This document shows, piece after piece, positions 52,245 to 59,779 of a DNA stretch of 64,000 nucleotides. The notes under the pieces were generated by a model. That model was not told the DNA's origin. It saw nothing but the letters and a program-made list of their open reading frames with translations, and searched no databases. A program made the position numbers and the translations under genes. This DNA comes from an uncultured Dokdonia sp. (GTDB taxonomy: Bacteria; Bacteroidota; Bacteroidia; Flavobacteriales; Flavobacteriaceae): the NCBI RefSeq assembly GCF_947492535.1, contig NZ_CANLNH010000006.1:62001-126000 (forward strand), read 5' to 3'. Position 1 is the first letter of the stretch, and every line of letters begins with the position of its first letter.

Positions 52245-53338
52245 AAATTGCAATGATAGGTCCAGGGTATGGACATAATATAAAACCTTTTTTGGATTAT
52301 TTTGAAACAGATATATCTCACAGTCTTGATTTTTATTATCATACAAATGATTTCTTAATAGAGAAGTATGAAAAGATAAACTTTTTTTCTACACCAAAAA
52401 GGATTAATTATCTACTGAAACATATTAAATCTTATGATGTAATATGGTTAATGGGAGGGGGTAGATTAATGTATCTATTATATTTTATTTTACTATTTAA
52501 GAAAAAGAAATCTCATGCAATACTCCATATCTGGAGTGAAGATTTACCTAGATCAATAATGCAGAAAAGTTTTATGGGTATATTCAAAAAAATAATGGTA
52601 AGTAATTTCACTATTATTAATTGTAATTGGTTTGGTACAGCTAATATTTTTAAAGGAAAAATTAAAAATAAAGTACAAGTGAATGCTTTGGGAATGGTCA
52701 ATGATTACTTTTTAGATATTGATAGTCCTGATCGTGATTTAAAAAAGATCCTCGATAAAATTGACAATAATACATATAATTTTTACTACCCAAAATCTTT
52801 TACAAAATCTAGTAGACATGACCTTGTAATAGAGGCGGCCAACATCCTTAAGGAAAAAAATAAGTTAAATTTTAAAATTTATTTCTGGGAAGGTAATGTA
52901 GTAGATATAGCATTTAAAAAAAATGTATTAAATCTTATAGATAAATATGATTTGAGCTCTTATGTAATATTACTCAAAAAGGATAAGTTTTATTCAACAG
53001 AAGAGTTCAATCTTTTATGGGGGAAAATGGACTGTGGCTTACAAATCGCTGAATATGATCAAATATCAAATACAGTTTTTGAACCGCTAATAAATGAAAA
53101 AGATATCATAATAAGTGATATTGAACCTTATCGTTATCTTGAGCATTATTTTGGATTTAAATTAGTATTAACACCTCTGAAAACCAAGGACATTGCTATT
53201 AGAATGGAAGGAATGATCACAGGAAAAATGCGTACGGATATAAAGGAAAAAAGCGATATAAAGAAAAGCATTTTAGAAAAGTATCGATTTGAAACAAATT
53301 TTAATTCAAATTTAAAAAAACTTGAAAAAGATTTATAA
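52241..53338 (+). CDS. Glycosyltransferase, family uncertain
   Basis: 365 residues. MKIAMIGPGYGHNIKPFLDYFE opens a Rossmann-like N-terminal domain, and the later YFYPKSFTKSSRHDLVIEAANIL and DQISNTVFEPLINEKDII segments look like the nucleotide-sugar-binding half of GT-B enzymes. WSEDLPRSIM lies in the middle. WecF-like GT56 enzymes also have such a shape, but I cannot separate the options. It starts in the polymerase stop (ATGA overlap) and ends inside the second flippase start. Confidence 0.65.
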   Translation: MKIAMIGPGYGHNIKPFLDYFETDISHSLDFYYHTNDFLIEKYEKINFFSTPKRINYLLKHIKSYDVIWLMGGGRLMYLLYFILLFKKKKSHAILHIWSEDLPRSIMQKSFMGIFKKIMVSNFTIINCNWFGTANIFKGKIKNKVQVNALGMVNDYFLDIDSPDRDLKKILDKIDNNTYNFYYPKSFTKSSRHDLVIEAANILKEKNKLNFKIYFWEGNVVDIAFKKNVLNLIDKYDLSSYVILLKKDKFYSTEEFNLLWGKMDCGLQIAEYDQISNTVFEPLINEKDIIISDIEPYRYLEHYFGFKLVLTPLKTKDIAIRMEGMITGKMRTDIKEKSDIKKSILEKYRFETNFNSNLKKLEKDL

Positions 53339-54593
53339 TATTTTTTTGAATGTTTGGAATAAAGGTTTTTTCCATGTTCTTATTGCAAATTTTTTATTTG
53401 CACTAGTAGCATTTGGATCTCAACTTTTAGTTGCAAAATTTTTAACAGAGGAAGAGTTAGGTTTTATAAAAATATTCCAAAGTTATATTCAAATTTTAGG
53501 AATTTTAGCTGGTTTTGGATTTAGTACTTCTACATTAATTTTATGTGCAAATCCAAAAAATGATTTTCGTAAAGAAGATATTTTTAGGACATCATTATAT
53601 GCTGTATTAATTGGTTCTTTCTTTTTATGGTTTTTATTTTTAATACTTAATTATTTTAATTTAACTACTAACATTAATGCTCTAAAAGAGTTGTTTTTTG
53701 TTTTTTCATTTGTAATTATTTTAAATGCAGTTATTGCTGTTTTTACTGCATATTTCCAAGCAGCACGTGTATTTAAAAAGTATGCACAACTCTTACTTAT
53801 TTCTAAAATCACTTCTCTTGGTTTTATAGTATTGTTTACTTATTGGTATGGGATTGATGGTTTTATGCACGGATTATGGGTAGGTTTATTTTTTAGCCTT
53901 CTTTTAAATATAATTTATATAAAAAGGATTTTTAAAATTAAACTTAAAGCTAAAATTGAAGAATTTAATCTTAAGATTAGAGAACAGTTTCAAATAGGTT
54001 TACACGGACTAGGCGCAAATATCTTTGGGAATCTTACAATCCATATGGATATTATTATATTAAGTTTTTTAATGGCAGAAAATCCTAAGTTAATCGGTCA
54101 ATATAGCTTTGCGACAATTTTTATTACAGGATTGAGTATGGTTCAAGGAACTATAGTTCAGGTTTCTACACCTTATTTTTCTAAACATCTAGAAAGTAAA
54201 GAAGTGTTAAGATCCATTTATTCAAAATATAATATTTTACTTTTTGGCTTATCAATTTTGATATTATTATTAATGTATATCACATTGCCTATTTTAATTA
54301 ATTATTTTTATTCATCAAAATTTGATAGTTCTTTGTGGTTTTTAAAATTATTATTAATAGCATGGTTTTTTAGAAGTTTAAATTCTATTAATATCTCTCT
54401 TTTATTATCATTAGGTAAAACAAAAACACTTAATATTATAAACCTTATTTCAGCAATACTAGTTGGAATCACTTCTTATATTTCGATTAGGTTCTTTTCA
54501 ATAGATATTATGTTATATTCTATGATTTCTATTTCTATTTTAATTACACTTCTAACATATTTTCATATAAGATTTAAAAAGTTAATACTATAA
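53322..54593 (+). CDS. Oligosaccharide flippase, Wzx-like (second copy)
   Basis: 423 residues with a TTG start at 53322 inside the previous gene (overlap 17 bases). It has about twelve helices; FLFALVAFGSQLLVAKFLTEEELGFIKIFQSYIQI is the characteristic first region of Polysacc_synt flippases. It is clearly related to, but different from, the flippase at 42032. Two flippases in one locus suggest two products or a fusion of loci. High AT content. Confidence 0.85.
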   Translation: MKKIYNIFLNVWNKGFFHVLIANFLFALVAFGSQLLVAKFLTEEELGFIKIFQSYIQILGILAGFGFSTSTLILCANPKNDFRKEDIFRTSLYAVLIGSFFLWFLFLILNYFNLTTNINALKELFFVFSFVIILNAVIAVFTAYFQAARVFKKYAQLLLISKITSLGFIVLFTYWYGIDGFMHGLWVGLFFSLLLNIIYIKRIFKIKLKAKIEEFNLKIREQFQIGLHGLGANIFGNLTIHMDIIILSFLMAENPKLIGQYSFATIFITGLSMVQGTIVQVSTPYFSKHLESKEVLRSIYSKYNILLFGLSILILLLMYITLPILINYFYSSKFDSSLWFLKLLLIAWFFRSLNSINISLLLSLGKTKTLNIINLISAILVGITSYISIRFFSIDIMLYSMISISILITLLTYFHIRFKKLIL

Positions 54594-54598
54594 ATAAG

Positions 54599-56389
54599 AT
54601 GAAAATTAAATTGTTTGTTTCCGAAGTAATTTTTGTGTTTATAATTATCTTCTTGTTTAATGCCTGCGCTTCTCAAAAAGTATTTGATAGTCAAATAGAT
54701 AAGTCTAAACCATTAAAGAAAAAAGTAACTAAAACATATCCAATCTCACGTGATCTTGAAATTCTGAAATATAATAAAGGTGAATATACGGCCCCTATAA
54801 ATAGTATTAAAGAAGATGTCTCACATGTTGAAACCGTTTTATTAGGAGAACGATTGGTATTATCAATAACCATAAAAGCAGAACCTAATAAAAATGGTGT
54901 TTATAAAATACAATTGAATGATAATAGATTTTCATATTTTAAAGTATTTAGGATTATACCAATAAGTAATTGGTATGTAGAAGGGAATGCATATAAAAAA
55001 GAGCTTGAATATATACCAGATGCTTTATATGCATTACCTCAAAAAAGTTCAAATAGTTTTGTGTTTAATAAAGAACCAAATGAGGCTGTACAGCTTTTTA
55101 TAGAATTAGAAGCAGCAGAACCTTTAGATGATATGGTAGCTTTTTCGATCTACGATATACTTGATAAGAGTAGTAAAGATATTCTGTTTCCTGTAAGAGT
55201 ACTAAAGACTAAAAAAGATGCATTAAATACTTTACCAAGTGTTATATTTAATTATGTGAATTTATCAAGTAATGATATGCCTGTAGAAACATGGATTCAA
55301 ACAGGACTTAGTGATTTACAGGTTAATTATGTACCTACTATTTATTTCGATAAACAAGGAAACGCACTTACTTCTATAGATCTTACTACAGCTTCATCAA
55401 CTGGTTTTAGAAATACTGCGTATCCATGGATAAAAAAAGGAGGAAATATTTTATTATTTTGGGATAATAGATATGATAAAATTGCTCCTTTAAAAACAGG
55501 AGGTTATATTAAACCTTTCACAATTCCATGGAAAAAGGCATATAAACATTTAGTATTAAAAACTTTTGAAGATTTAAAGAATAAATTCCCCTCTACTAAT
55601 CCTGATCAAATTAGTATTTATCTTGCTGATGAATTGGCTGGTTTTGAAAGATCAGATAAAAAATATACACTAGCTCAATTACAAGACCTTGCTGTATTTA
55701 TAGAAAACGAATTACCTGATTTTAAGACACTTATTACTTATGGATATTTATCAGATAGCAAATCTGTGAAAATGTTATCAGGTATAGATATCCATATGCC
55801 TCATATACAATTGCCTGAACTTAAGAAGTATAAGGCCTTTGAAGTAGAGCCGCAATCAGTATATAAATCTTTAAAAAATAAATCAGGTGAAAAATGGATG
55901 TATAGTGTAGAAACAGGTAAATCATCTCCTTTATATAAATTTAGATACTATCCTATGATTGCAGTTGCTTATCAATATGAAGGCTATAGTTGGTATGCTT
56001 TTGCAGATCATGCAGGCTCTACTTGGGATGCAACAGATGGGAATAGACTGGATTATTCTTTATATTATCATGCGGAACCAAAAAACAGTATTTACTCATA
56101 TTGGAATAAAAGAATTGGTACTAGTGATTACTTAACATCATCTCTGAGGTTAAAAGCTATAGAAAGAGGACTTATTAGTGCACGTATTTTGAAAACTTTA
56201 ATTAGTCAAGAATTATTACTATCAAAAAAACAGTTAATAGAATTAAAAAATATTATAGAAAACCTTAGAGAGTACGATATTACCTCTCCACAAAAACCTT
56301 TATTTACAAAGTATCATAATGATAGCTATGGAGATATTGAAAGACGTTTAAGAATTTTATATAATGAATTTAAAATGAGTAAACGTTAA
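54599..56389 (+). CDS. DUF4091-like putative glycosidase lipoprotein
   Basis: 596 residues with a lipobox-like FNAC at 20-23, so probably lipid-anchored. The N-terminal half is beta-rich; the C-terminal half has YSVETGKSSPLYKFRYYPMIAVAYQYEGYSWYAFADH and SSLRLKAIERGLISARIL, the same layout as DUF4091 proteins, a TIM-barrel-like putative glycosidase family. The catalytic residues are not identified with certainty; ADELAGFE and WDATDGNR are candidates. It may trim or process the polysaccharide outside. Unusual in a Wzx/Wzy locus. Confidence 0.62.
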   Translation: MKIKLFVSEVIFVFIIIFLFNACASQKVFDSQIDKSKPLKKKVTKTYPISRDLEILKYNKGEYTAPINSIKEDVSHVETVLLGERLVLSITIKAEPNKNGVYKIQLNDNRFSYFKVFRIIPISNWYVEGNAYKKELEYIPDALYALPQKSSNSFVFNKEPNEAVQLFIELEAAEPLDDMVAFSIYDILDKSSKDILFPVRVLKTKKDALNTLPSVIFNYVNLSSNDMPVETWIQTGLSDLQVNYVPTIYFDKQGNALTSIDLTTASSTGFRNTAYPWIKKGGNILLFWDNRYDKIAPLKTGGYIKPFTIPWKKAYKHLVLKTFEDLKNKFPSTNPDQISIYLADELAGFERSDKKYTLAQLQDLAVFIENELPDFKTLITYGYLSDSKSVKMLSGIDIHMPHIQLPELKKYKAFEVEPQSVYKSLKNKSGEKWMYSVETGKSSPLYKFRYYPMIAVAYQYEGYSWYAFADHAGSTWDATDGNRLDYSLYYHAEPKNSIYSYWNKRIGTSDYLTSSLRLKAIERGLISARILKTLISQELLLSKKQLIELKNIIENLREYDITSPQKPLFTKYHNDSYGDIERRLRILYNEFKMSKR

Positions 56390-56464
56390 AATAAGTTTAT
56401 TCTAGAGAAGGAGTAATCATTAAAGAAAAGTTTATAGTCATAATATGAAAAATAATTATTGTTT

Positions 56465-57547
56465 ATGAAAATTGATAGAGTAAATAACTTTGACCTTATT
56501 AGGCTTTTAGCAGCTATACAAGTTGTATTATTTCATTCTTATGAACATTTACAAATTAAGGCACCAGCATTTAAATTTTTGTCTGCCTTTTTTTTAGAAT
56601 TTTTTCCAGGTGTTGCTATTTTCTTTTTTATAAGTGGCTTTTTAATATATGCTTCTTTCGACAGGAATAAACAGTATTTAAAAAAATATTTTAAGAATAG
56701 GGTTTTAAGAATATTTCCAGCATTATGGATTTGTCTTATTATAACAATTATTTTATTAGTGCTTGACTTTCCAGGGAAATGGAATAATTTCTTTGAACAA
56801 TCACATATAATTGAATGGTTTTTTGCACAATCATCCCTTTTCCAGTTTTATACTCCGGATGAATTACGTTATTGGGGGGTAGGGACACCAAATGGAAGTC
56901 TTTGGACAATTACTGTTGAATTTCAGTTTTACCTTGTAATACCTTTTCTGTATTATTTTATTAATAAGTTTAAAAATTCTCTAATACCATTAGCATTAAT
57001 ACTTATTGTCTCAATTGCTGTTAATTTTTATATAGGCACTATCCCTAATGAATATTTAACAAGAAAACTTGGAGCTGTATTTGTTCTCCCATATCTGTAT
57101 TATTTTCTAATTGGTGTAGGTTTTTATATTCATTGGAATAAAATTAAAACACTATTTGAAAACACTTTTTTGAAATGGTTTATATTGTATTTAGTTTTTA
57201 TGTATATAACAAAATCTTGGTTGGATTTTGATACAGCGTCTTATTGGATTAAATCTCCATTAAATATAATTGCTTCTTTACTACTAGCTGGGGTTACTTT
57301 TTCCGCAGCGTTTACAAAAGGGACTATCAGTTCTAGAATTTTAAAAGGAAATGATATTTCTTATGGGATTTATATTTATCATATGTTAGTAGTAAACTTT
57401 ATGGTGGAAAGAGGACTTGAAGGAAATACAATTTATATTTTTATAGTTCTTCTGATGACAATAATTTTGGCTACTTTTTCTTGGAAGTTTATAGAAAAAC
57501 CAGCATTAAGTTTCAAAAAAGTTAAACCGCATAAAAATAGTAATTAA
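56465..57547 (+). CDS. Acyltransferase 3 family membrane protein
   Basis: 360 residues from ATG 56465; a TTG at 56459 is possible but weaker. NNFDLIRLLAAIQVVLFHSYEH is the N-terminal signature of acyltransferase-3 (OafA/NodX-like) with the catalytic His, and KRILKGNDISYGIYIYHML is the conserved C-terminal part. About ten helices. It should O-acetylate sugars. The gene is AT-rich like its neighbours. Confidence 0.9.
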   Translation: MKIDRVNNFDLIRLLAAIQVVLFHSYEHLQIKAPAFKFLSAFFLEFFPGVAIFFFISGFLIYASFDRNKQYLKKYFKNRVLRIFPALWICLIITIILLVLDFPGKWNNFFEQSHIIEWFFAQSSLFQFYTPDELRYWGVGTPNGSLWTITVEFQFYLVIPFLYYFINKFKNSLIPLALILIVSIAVNFYIGTIPNEYLTRKLGAVFVLPYLYYFLIGVGFYIHWNKIKTLFENTFLKWFILYLVFMYITKSWLDFDTASYWIKSPLNIIASLLLAGVTFSAAFTKGTISSRILKGNDISYGIYIYHMLVVNFMVERGLEGNTIYIFIVLLMTIILATFSWKFIEKPALSFKKVKPHKNSN

Positions 57548-57599
57548 TTTTCTATAAAATTTTAATGTTTAATTAGATACGAAAGAGATTAAATATAAA

Positions 57600-57630
57600 T
57601 TGTTTATACCAAATAAGTTTAGGATTTTTG
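57600..57630 (+). promoter_or_regulatory. Weak promoter-like pair before the oxidoreductase gene
   Basis: TTG (57600-57602), 20 bases, then GATTTTTG (57623-57630), one mismatch from TAnnTTTG, in a 111-base gap. It could restart transcription at the last genes of the window. Confidence 0.35.
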
Positions 57631-57658
57631 CATCCTGAAAATAAGATTAAATTATCAT

Positions 57659-59779
57659 ATGAAACAAATTATACAGTCCTTTAAAACAGGGGAAACTATA
57701 TTAGAAGAAGTACCTGCACCACAAGTAAAAAATGGACAAGTACTTATACGAACAACAAAAAGTTTAGTTTCTTTAGGAACAGAACGTATGTTAGTAGAGT
57801 TTGGTAAATCTAATCTTATAGCCAAAGCTAGGCAACAGCCAGATAAAGTAAAACAAGTTTTAGACAAAATTAAGACAGAAGGTTTAATGCCTACCTTAGA
57901 AGCTGTTTTTAATAAACTAGGAGAACCTTTACCATTAGGATACTGTAATGTTGGTATTGTAGAAGCTGTCGGGCAAGGAGTTTCCGAGTTTAAAGTAGGG
58001 GACAGAGTAGCCTCAAACGGACCTCATGCTGAGTTTGTGTCTGTACCAAAGAATCTAGTTGCTTTAGTTCCAGAAGGCGTATCTGATGAGGAAGCTTCTT
58101 TTACAGTAATAGGAAGTATAGGTTTGCAAGGAATTCGTTTATGTAACCCAACCATAGGAGAAACTATTGTAGTGACTGGAATGGGGCTTATAGGCCTTAT
58201 GACTGCTCAATTATTACGAGCAAATGGCTGTAAAGTTATTGGAATTGACTTTGATCAATCTAAACTTGATATGGCTAAGCAATGGGGTATTGAAACTATT
58301 AACCCTGGAAAAGGGGACGACCCTGTAAAATCAGTATTAGAGCTTACAGATAATATAGGGGCAGATGGTGTTATTATCACAGCCTCTACAAAAACAAATG
58401 ATGTTATAGCACAAGCTGCTCAAATGTCACGTAAGCGTGGAAGAATAATTCTAGTAGGCGTTATAGGACTTGATATTAGTAGAGCTGATTTTTATGAAAA
58501 AGAATTAACTTTTCAAGTTTCTTGTTCATACGGACCAGGACGTTATGATGATAATTATGAATCTAAAGGTCAAGATTATCCTTTGTCATTTGTAAGATGG
58601 ACAGAACAACGTAATTTTCAAACAATCCTTAATGCTATTCAATCTTCAGATATTGATGTAAAACCATTAATAACAGAGGTTATAGATTTAGACGATTACC
58701 TAAAAATATATGGTGAGATTGGAAATTCAAAATCAATAGCTTCTATTTTAAATTATAAAGATGCTGTCTATTCTAATGATATTGTAGTAAATGAAACACG
58801 TAAAAATAATTCTAACTCTAATGGTTTAGCTATTGTAGGAGCGGGTAATTTTACAAAAATGACGATGCTTCCTGCCATAAAAGGGACCAATGCAAACCTT
58901 TCACATATTATAAGCTCTGGAGGCGTATCTGGCACAGCACTCGCTAAGAAATTTGAAATCACAAATAGCGCGACAGATTACGAGGCTGTTTTACAAGAAA
59001 AGGACGTAAATACAATTGCAATTACGACAAGACATAATTTGCATGCTCCAATGGTAATTAAATCATTAGAAGCTAATAAAAATGTGTTTGTAGAAAAACC
59101 ATTAGCACTTAATGAAGAAGAACTGGATGCTATTACAAAGGCCTATAAGAATACAAATAGTACCTTAACAGTAGGTTTTAATAGAAGATTTTCTCCATAT
59201 GCTGTAAAGATGAAGTCCTTATTGGGTAACTCAAATACACCTATACACGTTGTTGCAACCATGAATGCAGGGATGATTCCTGCAAATGTATGGGTACACG
59301 ATCTAAAAGTAGGAGGTGGACGTATTATTGGTGAAGCTTGCCACTTTATTGATTTGATAAGCTATTTTACGGGGAGTAAAGTAATTTCTGTCTGTATGAA
59401 TGCTATGGGTAAAGCTCCAGAAGAGAATACAGATAATGCAACACTTTTACTTAAGTATGCAAACGGATCAAATGGGGTCATTAACTATTTTGCAAATGGT
59501 AGTAAAACATATTCAAAAGAACGTGTTGAAGTATATTCTCAAGAACGCACATTAATATTAGATAACTGGCGTAATTTAAAAGGTTTCGGTTTCAAAGGCT
59601 TTTCAAAAATGAAATCTAAAATGGATAAAGGACATAAAAGTCAGTTTGAACTTTTAGTGAAGCAAATTAATAATGGAGGAGAAGCATTAATTCCTTTCGA
59701 TGAATTAATTAATACAACAAAAGCTTCTTTTGCAGCCATAGAAAGTCTCAAAACAGCCGCTTGGGTAGATGTTGAATAA
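57659..59779 (+). CDS. Bi-domain oxidoreductase (zinc-type dehydrogenase plus Gfo/Idh/MocA)
   Basis: 706 residues. Residues about 1-370 form a medium-chain dehydrogenase-like domain (LSLGTERMLV, GDRVASNGPHAE, VTGMGLIGLMTAQLL nucleotide motif). Residues about 388-706 form a Gfo/Idh/MocA domain beginning AIVGAGNFTKMTMLPAI, with EKPLALNEEE the catalytic Lys motif and GGGRIIGEACHFIDL. The fusion is common in capsule loci beside lyase-like genes. It may oxidise or epimerise a nucleotide-linked or lipid-linked sugar. The start of the lyase gene overlaps by 11 bases. Confidence 0.88.
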   Translation: MKQIIQSFKTGETILEEVPAPQVKNGQVLIRTTKSLVSLGTERMLVEFGKSNLIAKARQQPDKVKQVLDKIKTEGLMPTLEAVFNKLGEPLPLGYCNVGIVEAVGQGVSEFKVGDRVASNGPHAEFVSVPKNLVALVPEGVSDEEASFTVIGSIGLQGIRLCNPTIGETIVVTGMGLIGLMTAQLLRANGCKVIGIDFDQSKLDMAKQWGIETINPGKGDDPVKSVLELTDNIGADGVIITASTKTNDVIAQAAQMSRKRGRIILVGVIGLDISRADFYEKELTFQVSCSYGPGRYDDNYESKGQDYPLSFVRWTEQRNFQTILNAIQSSDIDVKPLITEVIDLDDYLKIYGEIGNSKSIASILNYKDAVYSNDIVVNETRKNNSNSNGLAIVGAGNFTKMTMLPAIKGTNANLSHIISSGGVSGTALAKKFEITNSATDYEAVLQEKDVNTIAITTRHNLHAPMVIKSLEANKNVFVEKPLALNEEELDAITKAYKNTNSTLTVGFNRRFSPYAVKMKSLLGNSNTPIHVVATMNAGMIPANVWVHDLKVGGGRIIGEACHFIDLISYFTGSKVISVCMNAMGKAPEENTDNATLLLKYANGSNGVINYFANGSKTYSKERVEVYSQERTLILDNWRNLKGFGFKGFSKMKSKMDKGHKSQFELLVKQINNGGEALIPFDELINTTKASFAAIESLKTAAWVDVE

